Positions 46,401 to 58,493 of a stretch of 64,000 nt of DNA are shown here, one piece after another. Source of the stretch: Ectocarpus siliculosus (lineage: Eukaryota > Sar > Phaeophyceae > Ectocarpales > Ectocarpaceae); assembly GCA_000310025.1 (NCBI GenBank), contig FN649735.1:3939660-4003659 (forward strand). The letters run 5' to 3'. The position numbers and the translations under genes were made by a program. Position 1 is the first letter of the stretch, and each line of letters starts with the position of its first letter. The notes under the pieces are model-generated. The model was not told where the DNA came from. It did no database searches and was given only the letters and a program-made list of their open reading frames with translations.

Positions 46401-49400
46401 GGGAGGAGGCAAGAAAAAACCCGTTCGGCAACCTACACGATACAGACGCCTTTGTCGCGGCCAGCGATGACATCCTCGCCGTCGTATTTCGGGGCACCAT
46501 GGGCGTCGCCGATTGGTACACCAACGCCAAGGTCAAGCCCAAAAAATGTCCTCAGGAGTGGAGGGTGCCACCGCCGGGGGGCACCGTGCATACGGTGAGA
46601 TTTTGGGTACATTCGGTGAGGTTGAGTCCATGAATGTCCAAGTTGTGAACGTTTGTGTGTGAAATATGTGCTTTCAGGCTCTATCCGCCAAAACACAAAC
46701 CAGCCGAGGGTTTGCGTTTGTGCCTTAGGGCTCTACGGCAAGGGCAGGTTTTGTTGATGCGTTCGGCCATGCAAGACAAGCTGCACAATCTAACACTGGA
46801 CCTGGCCTGTCAACGCATGGTCCTAGAACAAAAGGCATTGCTGATTTTGCCTGAACATCAGTACGTAAAGTTGTTCAAAAAGTACCCTTTAAGTTGTTCA
46901 AGAAGTACCCTTTCTTGGTACTCTTTGCCTCGACTCACGTTGCTTGGATCTCTCGGAGTCCAAGCGAAACGGGTAAATTTGACTGGGATACATTCTGTGG
47001 AATATGATTGGATACGGGAAAGGTCATCTGAATCGACAGCCGAAGTTCCTTGGCAGAAAGTGTGATGTGATAAGACAGCATCAAAGGCACTGTTTCGAAC
47101 ACCTGCTTCTAGTGCTCTACGGACGAAAAAGCTTTCAGGACGTAACAAATGCTCGATGCGTTTTCGTTTTTATGTGTTTGGTGATCACTAGGGGTTTGAT
47201 GATGCGGTGAGCACTGTCTGGTTCTCTACCCCCAGCGGTCAACCCACCGGTATGTACCAGACCATCATGGACCTATACAACGAAAAGGGGAAGAACCGCA
47301 AGCTTTTTTTTACGGGACATTCGCTTGGTGGTGCCCTGGCAACAAATGCTGCCGCCCGTGTGGCCTTCATCGACGACTTGGACATCGCAGGCATCTACAC
47401 TATCGGTAGCCCTAGGTGAGGCCTTTGCCAACTCCAAGTATCTGAGACATTCTTTGGCACGAGGATCTTATGTGCTGTGCTTTCGATGAGAGATGTGAGG
47501 AGAATCAGTTGCGACACTTTGGAGAAGCTGCGTCATCGCTCGCCCTCTAGGGCTGTTTTTCGTTCGACGACTTAGACATGCGGGATATCCTGCTATCAAA
47601 TTTCCGGAACCCAAACTATGAGTATCATGTCGTTGAATACCACGCCCGTGCTTTTGCTTGGTTGTATCACGTGTTTATTGTCCTCGTTAGAATAGTGGTG
47701 CGTCCAGAAACCCCCATCCTATGCAGAAGTACGCCTTGTGCAACGAATTTCTCCTTGGTGCTAATTTCGCGTTTCGTGCTGCAGTGCTACTTGATGTTGC
47801 CCTTTCGTTGAATATTTTCCCCCCAAATCGTATCCATCCTTTTCTTGTTGTGTGTAACAAACTCCAATACCTTGCAGGTTGTTCAACCGGGCTGCGGGCA
47901 GGCACTTCGACGGCCGGCCGAACGGCGGCAAAACCCTCAAAGAAAAGTACTTCCGGTGTAGGAACAACAAGGACCCCGTGCCGACCGTTCCAAAAAGCCC
48001 CTATGTCCACGTGGGCACGGAGATTTACATCGACAAATGGTGAGTGCCGCGTCCGAGGTTTCGGAAGACGGTCTAGGCAATCGATGGAGTATGCATTGTG
48101 GTGGGAGGCTCGTTTGCAGCACTGATCTGTTTTCGTTTCATTACGCACTTAATAAACAATTGGGCCACGTCCCATTTCATTCAAGTTGTCCACGAAGAGT
48201 GAAAGTATTTTCAGGTATTCGGCAGTCTTGACTAGAGGTTGCGTCTGCCGTCTTTTTCACACTTTTCCTCGTCGCTCCCACCGTTCAACTTGACAGATGA
48301 AGATTAGGGGGGTTAAACGTTTGGCGTTGGTATTGGAGTTGTCCCCTCCGGATTTGTCTGTGATGTAACGCTGCGTATCGCAAACATTTCCAGCAGCACC
48401 GAGGTCGACCAGCTTGATAAGTCGATACAAGGCTTCTTCCCACCTCCCCGTACCCGGTGCATGTGTCCGTTCTCGGCGCCCCCTGGCCTGCAAGGCCGTT
48501 CTCTGGGCCTTGCCAAAAAGGGTGTAAGATGCATTTTTGAACCTACACACGTGGGGACTAGGTCGCCCTTGTTTTTTTCGTGATGAGTGAGTGTTTTTTA
48601 CACACGTGGGGACTAGGTCGCCCTTGTTTTTTTCGTGATGAGTGAGTGTTTTTTGGTCGATTTCTTCTATGATAGTGAAGCCCAACATTTCCTCCTGTTT
48701 ATCGGTTCAGTTCATATTTTTCTCAACAATAATGGCGAAATTTTCTGGCCGCTGATGATGTGCGTCTAGATGATCAAGTCGGAGATGCTTGTATTGTCAC
48801 ATACGATCCAAAACCAATCTCGCCGTCTTGTAGGGAATATCTTCGCTCACCTTGGTGTTCGGACGAGAGGATTTTCCATGCGGAGATGTTGGGCAACAGT
48901 TGCATGCAATGAGTGAAAATGCACGCCAGTATTGCATTTCCGTTTCCACCGCTTACTTCAACATCCTTCGATGCAGCGATTGTGTGACTCCACCTGCAAA
49001 TGTAAACGCTGAGCAGCGTGTTTGCTCAGGAATGAGTTCACCATACGTGCGACGCTGCCACTGCTCTTCACCATCAAAATACTTGCAATTCTTTGTGTTC
49101 GCCGCCGCCAACGTTTGCGCGATTTCCTGCACGTTAGCGGGACGATATCTATGGCAAGCATGGCGGACCGAATTTTAGACCAGCTTCTCTGGTGGTTGAG
49201 GTTCGAGTACATCCGCGGCATCGATGACCACTCCACGTCGGAATACATCCGGCTGTTCAAGCAGGTGCACTTTGGTTGCTCTCTGCAATAGTACCTCGTG
49301 TCCTTGTACTCAAGTTCAGGCCGTACGGTTCCCCTTGTATTTGTGAACGGCGTGAGGTACTGTCATGAACGTTCAGCAGGACGCAACACACACCGATGCA

Positions 49401-50405
49401 TTTTGCAGGAAGTAGAGTGCAGGTTGCTCTCATGGTCCATTGGAGAAATCGCCCGTGAAGGAGTTTTCCAGAGTGTCAACCTCTAGTCGTGTCACCACGC
49501 TTGTCGCGTAATTTCACACAGACACGCCACCACCCCGCGAATTGCCGTATCACAGATCGTCCTCAACTCCAGGGTCCCGCTCATGGACAAAGCTGCCAGT
49601 GTCGTAATGGATGCGCTGGGCGACCTCGTTCTCAAGGTGACAAGAAAACACTGCACGCACGGTTGCGTTTGGGTTTGTTCAGCGGTGGCGTGTTGCAAGT
49701 TGGCTCTCGTTTTAGGGTGTTACCGTGAAAACGAAAACGATCATCGGTATTTCTGAGTTGCCCATTGGGCGACATCGCTCCCCAGGCGACGCAAGACTGT
49801 CTATGTTCCCAGTGTTCCAACTTGGTGCGTGGTTGAGGATTTCTTTGGAATGCGAATTGCTGATTGCGCCTTGATTTACGTTTCTAGCATTTGGCTTCTC
49901 GTGTGCTTGTTCTTATTTTCACTATCTCTGAACGCACGTTTGAACGAATCTCTACTGGTTCATGGTATACTAAAGTGCCCGATATAATACCGCATTTATA
50001 CGGCCGCCTGCCCTAGAATAGGCCAGTGAAATCCCGTAGCACAGACTGACTATTCAAGTTGTCTCATACTCAGAATAGCGCCGGGTGCTCTTTTTCAGGC
50101 TCGTGTTTTCCCTTGGACCATAGCGGTCTCATTTCGCCTCCCCCGCCCTGTACTGGAAATATTATTTTTGACAGATATTGCTCGGCTGTTTCATTCGCAC
50201 TCCACACCCTTCTTCGATTGCCTTGTCGGTTTCGCCCATGCAGGTCGCTCCCGATGCCGCTGAGAACAATAAAATGTTAGCCGACATGCTCAAGGGTATG
50301 AGAAAGAACAAAATGGTCGACGATATGTTAATAGGGGTGGAGAGAAGAGACGGGCTAGTCGACGAAGCCAAGGGACGAGCTAGGGTAGCCTCGCAAGCGA
50401 TTTAG
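43479..50405 (+). CDS. Class 3 lipase (fungal-type triacylglycerol lipase, alpha/beta hydrolase)
   Basis: This predicts an ester hydrolase of acylglycerols or galactolipids. Exons in matching phase: 43479-43650, 44859-45026, [unresolved exon(s)] ending 46594, 47192-47415, 47878-48039, 49138-49264, 49556-49636, 50244-50405 (TAG). Before the gap: KGFSALNAFFFAGLSKIAYA, the usual helix ahead of the core. Core: DTDAFVAASDDILAVVFRGT with the FRGT oxyanion loop, then DWYTNAKV. Nucleophile elbow FTGHSLGGALA (Ser of GHSLG), then GIYTIGSPR, RNNKDPVPTVP (probable catalytic Asp) and SPYVHVGTEIYI (probable catalytic His). The C-terminal exons encode a membrane-proximal-looking Trp-rich helix (DQLLWWLRFEYI) and a Lys-rich tail. 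The exon start for the FRGT segment (46208-46450) could not be fixed, and further 5' exons before 43479 are likely. Confidence 0.85.
48544..48653. repeat. Tandem duplication, two 55-bp units
   Basis: Units starting TACACACGTGGGGACTAGG at 48544 and 48599 are nearly identical. They lie in the lipase intron between exons 47878-48039 and 49138-49264. Confidence 0.9.
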
Positions 50406-51354
50406 AACGTACGGACGGGTAGAGGCTCACGGCATCCGCCCGCTCAGGTCGAAGTGCAGCTTGTATATATATATGAATAAATGTTTGAACAATGGAAGGG
50501 GCAAAAACTTGTATAGTTGCGTTAGGGAATGGTCCATGGAGGGATACTCCGAGCAGATCAGAGTGATATTTTCGGAACGTTGGGCTGTAGAATTACCATA
50601 GGAAGGGCTTATTGCCAAGTCGACTCAGAGTCCTTGAGGAGTCGAGATTTTTTTTTGTTGGCGTGCGGACGAGCGTGAGTAGCAAGGCCAACAGCACATG
50701 GCGGTCGCCGGCGTGACGTTTGAATGTTTTTTGTGCTCATGTAAATAGACGGGAAGTCTACGGAACGAATAGCCGAGCATTACTGCAAGTGCTTTGCGAG
50801 TCAAAGGAGCTGTCGAGAGCATTGAAAGCGGAGTGTCTCTCTGTCGGGGAGGGAAGAAGGTTATTGTTTATGGAAGTATATATTTACCATATGAGTGGGC
50901 AGGCGAAGATTGAGTTTGAAAGGGGGAGGTTGTTAACGGGTCTATGTTTTAGCCCGACTGCAGCAGCAGTGCCAATGAACCGAAAGGATTGTCATATATT
51001 CGTGCGTGCGTGGACGGCTAGCGGCGCACCCTCGCAATAGTTGAGCAGGCTGAAAACAATTTGCCCCCCACCCACAGTCATCAAGACGACGACGATATCG
51101 GGGATTGCTCCAACCCCGGTTGCAACACCATGCTGTGCGTGCCGAGCGAACGTAGAAGGAGTGATCAGGGCGCTACAACTCCCTGCAGGTGATCCCTTCG
51201 AAAGGCCAATTTTTTCCCAATCGATCACAGGCAGGCCCCACCTCGTCTCATTACTTTGGGCAAACGGTGCAGAAGTCCGAGCGGCATGGTCGACGTTGGG
51301 CGAAGAAAGTGTTTCTTTAATGAATTGCTGAAGCATCGACCGCGCTACCCGGCT
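50406..51354. other. Intergenic, flank of the LTR retrotransposon
   Basis: The 3' flank of the lipase gene. No further gene is supported. The segment ends in GACTA (51355-51359), the left copy of the target duplication. Confidence 0.4.
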
Positions 51355-51359
51355 GACTA

Positions 51360-51735
51360 TATTATGGATATTGTGTAATACCCTGGCACGGTGGTGTAGA
51401 GGCTGTGTCGTCGACGTTAGTCGAGGTGATGACACGTGCTAGAGGGTAGCCTGGAAGACGAGAGTCCTTCCACGGAGTGGAGAAGATGTAGAGATATTGG
51501 AACACTGGCGCTTAGATGGCCAACACAATCCGGAAGGATCACACGAGAGAGTGAGCTACTCGGTTACCAAGCACCACGCAGAGAATACTGCTAGAGTAAT
51601 TAATTCCTCCGCGTATACATACGCACGTTACATTCGAACCGACATTCGAACCGACACATATGAAACCTACGATATACAAGAGCAGTGCTGCTGAACATTG
51701 ACTAATACTGGCTATGTGCTAACGTTTCCATAACA
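51360..51735 (-). repeat. 3' LTR of the copia element
   Basis: 376 bp. In element sense it starts TGTTATGG and ends CCATAATA, an 8-base inverted end with one mismatch. It contains a tandem CATTCGAACCGA duplicated inside. Position is fixed by the GACTA duplication on its outer side and the polypurine tract on its inner side. Confidence 0.93.
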
Positions 51736-51748
51736 CTCCCCCCCAATG
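51736..51748 (-). other. Polypurine tract (plus-strand primer site)
   Basis: In element sense TTGGGGGGGAG lies directly before the 3' LTR. This is where second-strand synthesis of LTR retrotransposons starts. Confidence 0.8.
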
Positions 51749-52087
51749 AAAGTTGCTCTGAATTGTACCAAACTACAGTGATGAATATTAAAGCAAGTAC
51801 ACTCGTTTCCTGCGTAACGTAACTCATTCGTTTCATGCGTTTCAACCACTAATGTACCAAGTGATAATTCATGTTTTACACGTGCTACAATACCTTCAGG
51901 CGCTTGCAAAGAGTACCTGCTATTATTTCTTGCATAAACCAAAGCATAATAACTTTCAATCCTACATGGCTGGTTCAACCAGTGATGGTGCGAGGCCGAA
52001 TGTTGACTACCGAAAGAACACGCTGATTCACACAAACAGAACAGATGCAAAAATACTTCGTAACAAACACACAAACATATAACACGA

Positions 52088-55000
52088 TTACTTGGACTTG
52101 TTGCTGATGAAGTCGTTGACGTTGAAGCTCCTGATGATGTCCAGCAGGTGTTTGAGCCGATGCTTGTTAAGATGCTTTGTCCCGATGTCAGCAGGGTTGC
52201 TTTCCGTCGGGATGTAATGGATCGATATCCGTCCTTCCGATACTAGCTCTCGGATGTAAAAGAAACGAAGGGCGATATGTTTTGTCCTCGAGCTAAAGGA
52301 GCGGTTTCCAAGCGCGTGCAGCGTCGCCGTGTTGTCGCAGTACAGCGGCACTTGCGCAAACTCCTTACCGAACCCTAGCTCAGTTAGCATGTTAGAACAG
52401 AACACTGCTTCCTTCAAGGCTAGTGCCGATGCAATCAGCTCTGCCTCCATGGTAGACATGGCAGTTGGACCTTGTATCCCCGACTTAAAACTCACCGGTG
52501 CATTGCCTAGCATCGTCAAGTAGCAAGAGGTGGACTTTCCGTTGTCAGGGTTGTTCGCCCAGTTGGAGTCCGAAAAGGTCGCAAGCTTGAAGCCTCCAAC
52601 CTTGTACGTGATTCTAAAATCCATGGTGCCGGCCAGATAGCGAAGAGTGTGTTTAGCTGCCACCATGTGGATCTTGCTGGGCTTCGCCATTGCACGGGCC
52701 AGTTGACCCGTAGCGTACATGATGTCGTAGCGGAGCACTTGAGCGATGTACATCAGGCACCCCACGATGCCCTGATAACGTCGCGTTTCCTCCTCGCCTA
52801 GCAGAGTGTCCTCTGGTTGCTTGTTGGAGAGTTCCGAACCGTAGCCAGGCGTGCTGGTTGGTTTGCATTCAGACATCCCGAATCTTTCTAAGATGGACTT
52901 GCTGTACGCTTCTTGGGAAACCGTCAGTGTACCTTGGGTGCGGTCCCTCTTAATTTCCATACCCAAGACAAGCTTCACGTCGCCCATGTCTGCCATCTTG
53001 AACTTTAAATTTCTCCTTTATCATCAAGATGACATTTGCGTTGTTTCCGGCTAGAAGAAGATCGTCAACGTAGAGCGTCAAGTAGACTTGATCGTCGTCG
53101 TGGTCGTACAGGTAGACGCAAGTGTCAGACTTGAGAGGAACGAAACCTATCTCAACAAGGAAAGGGTCGATGGTGTGGAACAAGTTACTGGGGCTTTGGG
53201 CCAGCCCGTAGAGGCTCTTCTGTAGCTGCATCACTAGATCACCTCCATCCTTGTCCTTGACCTCGAAGCCAGGTGGCTGTTCGACGAACACGTTCTCCAG
53301 GATGTCCGCGTAGAGGAAGGCTGTGGACGCGTCCATTTGATCCAACTCCAGGTTGAATTGCACGGCTATGCACGCTAACATCCGAATGCTCTGTAACCTG
53401 CACACCGGAGCGTAGGTGCTGCCGCAGTCCAGGCCAGGCACTTGGTTCCAGCCTTGTGCCACTAGACGCCCCTTGAAGGAGCCGTCTGCCTTACGCTTGA
53501 ACACCCATTTGGACTTAATCCGCTTCCTCCCTTGGGGAACTGCCTTGCGCGGGACGAGCTTGTACACTTGACGTTCCTTGAGACTCGCGATCTCGCGTTC
53601 TGCAGCTGCGTTCCACTGCGGTCCGTCCGGCATGGCCCTTGCGTCTTGGATCGTTCGTGGAACATCCGGTTGGGATGCCCCCATAGCGTACGCATATTCC
53701 GTGAAACCAAAGGAGCCGTCCCTATGGGCAACGTCAGGGAACTCCCCTTTCGCGGTAAATGCGTAGGAGATACGACGAAGCTCGCGGATGGTCTTTGAGG
53801 TGGGCATGCGCGAACTCGACCTGGTGACAGCAGGTGCCGACGTGGATCCTCGTCCACCACGAGAACCACTTCCACTTGCCGAGCCGCGACCTCCACGTGG
53901 CGTGATGCCTCCCTGCGCAGATCCTCCTCGCGAAGATCCACCACGAGCACTTCGGCCACCACGAGACAAACCGCGCCCACGCGCAGATCCACCCCGCGGT
54001 ACAGCACTAGACGGTGCAGGACCAGAAGGCGATGAACCAAGCGGCGCCGAATCAGGTGACGAACCAGGAGGAGACGCACCGTCATCCGTTTCAAGGGGGT
54101 TTACTCCCCCAGGCGAGGCAGGGCTACCTCCCGTAGGTGTACCACCAGAAGTCCTAGACGCGTCGTCGTTGGGAGCAGTTCCTGCAGGACTAACCCCAAG
54201 GTCACGTTTGGTTGTCGCACGGATTAGCTCTTGAAGCTCAATCACAGGTATGTCCCCAACGTCATGATCAGGAGAGAGCGAATCAACTGAGTGGTTGAAA
54301 GTGTAGTTTCGCACGTCTCTTACCATGTCGTCGTGGTTGTCGTACGTGAACTCCCCGCCGTCGAAGCCACCCTCATCCAACGCAGGTGCAACGGGAGGTG
54401 TCTCAATGAAGACAACATTTCGACTCACCCGTACACGTCGCGTCTCAGAGTTGTAGATCCGGTACGACTTGCTGTCCATGCTGTATCCGACAAGGCGTCC
54501 TTCCCAAGCACGATGCTCCATCTTCCTGGTGTGGGTCTCTTCGTGCACGAACGCCCTTGATCCTATCACCCGAAGGTGACCAAGGTAGGCATCCTTGCCG
54601 TAGAGGGCCGTGTACGGCGTCCCGTTTTGCAGGGCTGCATGAGGAACCCGGTTGCTCAGGTAGACTGCCGTCTGGATCAGCTCCCCCCAAAGGAAGTTCG
54701 GTAGAGTTGAGTCAGCGAGCAGACAGCGCACGATATTCAAAATCGTCCGACCCGCACGCTCGTTCGCTCCGATCTGCTGAGGGGTGTTTGGAGAGGCGAA
54801 CTCCAGCTTGATGCCGATATCTTGACAGTACTGACGGAATTCCGCACTCGTGAATTATGTGCCTTGATCCCCGCGGAGGCAATGAATGCGTTCGCCGGTA
54901 GGAACCACGGTCCCTTTGTTGAACAACGCGAGGGAGTCTACAGAACAGGTCTGGTCCTTCATGAGTACTATCTCCGCCCACTTGGTCTGCTGGTCGACGA

Positions 55001-56190
55001 ACTTGGTGGCATACTTGAATCCGCCCAACGCTGTAGGCGTGAAGGGGCCAAGGGTATCGACGGAAACGTGTTGGAAGGGGCGCAAGACGCCGTAGGTGGC
55101 CTGCTTTGGATGAGGTTGTTGTGCGCTCTTTCCGAGCGGGCAGACACTGCAGTCCTTCACTTCTCCGGTGTAGTCGACGCCGTTGACCGGTTCTTTCCTT
55201 AGAACGTCCAAGCTCTTGCCGTTGATGTGCCCCATGCGCCGGTGCCAGAGACCAGCGGACTCCACCTTCAAGGCGAGGGCTTCAGGGGCGTCTCCGAGGA
55301 CCGTCGGGCCGCCAGGTTCACCCCCTAACTTCACCTCGATGGAGTAGACGCATTTTCTGGCCGTGGCGTCCACCCCGAGGTTCTGCATCGGGAAAACCAC
55401 GTCACCCGACTCCAACCTGGGGTTGTCCGGATGAAACATCGTCGCCACCCCCTTTAGCATCGCCAATGTCACACAGAAGAGGTTGGTGCCCAGTCCTGGT
55501 ACCATGATGACGCGAAAGGAGACGTGCCGGTCGTTTCCTTTGTCATCCGTGACAGCGCCGAAGATAGTCCCCGTCGCAACACCTTTGAGGACATGCTGGC
55601 CCGCGGCGACGATCTGGTGTGGAACCCGAAGGTGTTCGACGTCGCGCATATGAGCCCGCAATCCTGGTGTAAGCCCAGGGTCGAGGTAGTTGTCTGTCGC
55701 TCCACTGTCCACAACCATCCGGATGGACGAACCGTTGGAGCGAAAAGGAGCAAGCGACAACTCTGCATGAGTCGCCATGAACGCACCGAAGAAGCCTGAA
55801 GGCAGTCGGTGGTCCTGCGCACTCGACGTTGATGAGGCAGATGCAGGTGCCGCCTGTGTGGCGGCAGACGCCGCCGAAGGCGGCTGGGAAGAGGCAGACG
55901 ACGAGGTTGCCTCCTCCAAGGAAGTTCCGAGGGCGTTGAAAGAGAATCCGAACGAAGTAGGCTCTGTCAGAGCCTGTTGCGCCACCGCCGGAGACGATTG
56001 CGCCAGGTGAGCACTCCCGATATTTGGGAGTTGCAGAAAGTTGGCATGGCCTGCTGACTGCAGGAGCACCAAGTTCGCCGCCAACCCTTCAAGCTCATTT
56101 TGCTTGTCGAAGCTTGATCTTGGCGTGGAGGATGATTGCTTGTCGAAGCTTGATCTTCCACTCGCGAAAACCCGAATGTCCCGCGCATTT
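52088..56190 (-). pseudogene. Copia pol polyprotein (protease, integrase, reverse transcriptase, RNase H), broken
   Basis: Protease: VVDSGATDNYLDPG (active DSG). The GAG-pre-integrase zinc finger is LWHRRMGHINGKS with DCSVCPLGK (H-x4-H, C-x2-C). The integrase core begins VSVDTLGPFTPTALGG. A TAA at 54855-54857 cuts the integrase just after RGDQGT; homologous sequence resumes immediately in the same frame. Reverse transcriptase has KSKWVFKRKADGSFKG and LYVDDLLLAGN. At about 52990-53005 the frame shifts by +1 before the RNase H/connection part (VKLVLGMEIKRD, YCDNTATLHAL, ADIGTKHL), which ends at 52088. A long Gly/Ser/Arg-rich linker lies between integrase and reverse transcriptase. Two independent breaks make this copy unlikely to be active by itself. 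Confidence 0.92.
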
Positions 56191-56241
56191 CCCGATGGAG
56201 TCCAGCATGCGGTGGAGCCCGGAGCTCGAGGATTCCGCCAT
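56095..56241 (-). pseudogene. Gag remnant
   Basis: An ATG at 56241 begins MAESSSSGLHRMLDSIG and passes FREWKIKLRQAI, like the N-terminal part of copia Gag, but stops at TGA (56095) after 48 codons. There is no CCHC zinc knuckle or capsid-sized ORF anywhere in the element. A 21-bp direct repeat (56101-56121 and 56137-56157) marks the site, suggesting a deletion with local duplication. Confidence 0.6.
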
Positions 56242-57220
56242 CACTGAAACCAGGGTCACACGCCGAGCGTTATACGGTTTTCAGCACACGTAAGACGCCT
56301 CGATTACCTGCGAAGGTTCGACGCGCCAGAACAAAACGGTGCTATGCTACACAGAGGTAGGCTTGGTGCAGGTCGCAGCTTCGTAGCGTACAACCCACTT
56401 CCAGCGGAAGCGATGTAGCGTCCGCTCGGACTACTGCGCTACTACGAGCACAGCTATGACCTACCGCAGGTGGCTAGGCTGCGGTGTTGCGGCGACGAAG
56501 TTGCCAACTCCGGCCTCGTCCTGCAGGCACACGGGTCAGATGTACTGCTTAGACTTGCTACGCGTCTTTCGGCGCAGACTTGTGGCTGCTGCACGGATGC
56601 AAACAGGCCTGGTCAGATCCTCAACCTACACTCGCACCGGTATGCACAGGGTACGCGTAAGATATCTTGGACAGACGTACCTCGCGTATAGCACAACGCG
56701 CAGGTAAATTTACGTGAGCGGATCACGTGGGTGTAGCTGTAGCAGCAGTCGGCTACCAGCTAGCAGTCGTATCCTCAGCCTGCACACGCTACCAAGCTTG
56801 GCAACTCAGCACGCGGGAGATATCTTGGACAGACTATACGCCTCGCGAAGGACCACGCGCAGGCGACTTTGGCAGTCAGTTAAGAACACACAGAACACCG
56901 AGGACGGCACTCCGCACGCAGAACCAACTACCTGCACAACTCTATTCGCCGACCGAAGTCAACGCCTAGATATTATGCCCCCCGAATTCTTTACACAGTA
57001 TCGCACCGAAATGTGCAGCCAAGAACCCAGGTGATCAGTCCGGGCCCAATAAGCAAGCGGGTTGACTCAGTGTGACCTCCAGCAGAAAGTAGACTCCGAC
57101 GGTAGCTCCCCGCGGAGAATACCCAAGCTGGAAGATGTGTGTGTTCTCCACAGTACTCGACACCAGCAGAAGACGCAGTCGCCACAGGCCTCCAGACACA
57201 CACAGTCGTGGCTCAGAACC
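56242..57220. other. Leader region of the copia element
   Basis: About 980 bp without a supported ORF between 5' LTR and gag. A direct repeat AGATATCTTGGACAGAC occurs near 56660 and 56819. Directly next to the LTR, in element sense, GGTTCTGAGCC could be the tRNA primer binding site: it is similar to, but not identical with, the initiator-Met type of copia elements. Confidence 0.5.
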
Positions 57221-57591
57221 TATTATGGATATTGTGTAATACCCTGACACGGTGGTGTAGAGGCTGTGTCGTCGACGTTAGTCGAGGTGATGACACGTGC
57301 TAGAGGGTAGCCTGGAAGACGAGAGTCCTTCCACGGAGTGGAGAAGATGTAGAGATATTGGAACACTGGCGCTTAGATGGCCAACACAATCCGGAAGGAT
57401 CACACGAGAGAGTGAGCTACTCGGTTACCAAGCACCACGCAGAGAATACTGCGAGAGTAATTAATTCCTCCGCGTATACATACGCACGTTACATTCGAAC
57501 CGACATTCGAACCGACACATATGAGATCTACGACATACAAGAGCATTGCTACATTGACTAATACTGGCTATGTGCTAACATTTCCATAACA
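57221..57591 (-). repeat. 5' LTR of the copia element
   Basis: 371 bp, about 98% identical to the LTR at 51360. The 5-bp size difference is a single indel near 57547. It is followed by GACTA, the right copy of the target duplication. Confidence 0.93.
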
Positions 57592-57596
57592 GACTA

Positions 57597-58493
57597 CGTG
57601 CAATATGTCAACGTTATTGCCGAATTCAAGACGGGAACGATGTGACACATTTTTTGTTTGACTGTTTTTTTCTTTTTTATGTGCCATGAACCAAAGGATA
57701 TGAAGACACCATATATATTCCAATGTATCATGGCAGACGACGCCAGTACCTTGCAGGTGGTACAAAGGAGCGGCTACCGAGAAGCCGACAGAGAATCAAA
57801 AATCCTGCGTTGGCGTGTAAGTGATTGCAAAGCCGTCGAACGTCGCCGTTCCGCGGTTACTTCGGAGGTTGGCATGCACTCATGTCTTTGCCACACCCTT
57901 CCTACCTGCCAACATTTGTTTTTTGTCTCGTCCTCTTGTATGTAGAGAATTCATCCTACACCAAGCTTGCCTACACCTTACAACTTCCGCCCCCGAAAAA
58001 AAAAGGTGTGGGGGCTTCAGTTGAGGCCGTGGCTACCCGCGGGCTGTTATTGTTGGTACAGTTTAGCAGTTGTTGATAACCTCACCGTCGGCATGCGACT
58101 TTGCCCGTGACGGGGGTATCTCAACGTATTCCCTGACACTCAAACAGGGAGAATTACGCTCGTGATCTCGAACTACCGCTTGCACAGCTTCCTGGGGTAT
58201 GGTGGTTCGAACTGAGTGTTGGGCGTGAACATATGTGTGTCATGCGCGATACTTGGTGCATGCCCGCAAAAAAAAATGGGGGTTCCGCGAGACAACACAT
58301 TGCTACAAATATGTCCATACACAATGTCCCAGCAGTGTGTGCCCACTGCTCCGCCAGAGCCTGCGTACAGCAGTGTGTATTGCGGTTGTCCAAACACATG
58401 CTGTGACGTGCTAAGCGGCCGCCTCATCATTCTACTGGCAACAGACGATTAAACTCTGCCGCAGGACCCGCGAAGAACAACAGCAGCATCAAG
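57597..58493. other. Intergenic, upstream of the EsV-1-7 gene
   Basis: No supported gene. The start at 58494 follows directly, so this should hold its promoter; no clear core element could be named. Confidence 0.35.

Larger units (their letters stand above)
51360..57591 (-). mobile_element. Ty1/copia LTR retrotransposon, full length but defective
   Basis: A 6.2-kb element in minus orientation, bounded by LTRs and a perfect 5-bp target duplication GACTA (51355-51359 and 57592-57596). Domain order, read on the minus strand, is protease, integrase, reverse transcriptase, RNase H, which is the copia order (in gypsy the integrase comes last). Gag is largely deleted, an in-frame stop interrupts integrase, and a +1 shift separates reverse transcriptase from RNase H. 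The two LTRs differ at about seven bases plus a 5-base indel in about 371, so the insertion is fairly recent. Confidence 0.95.
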
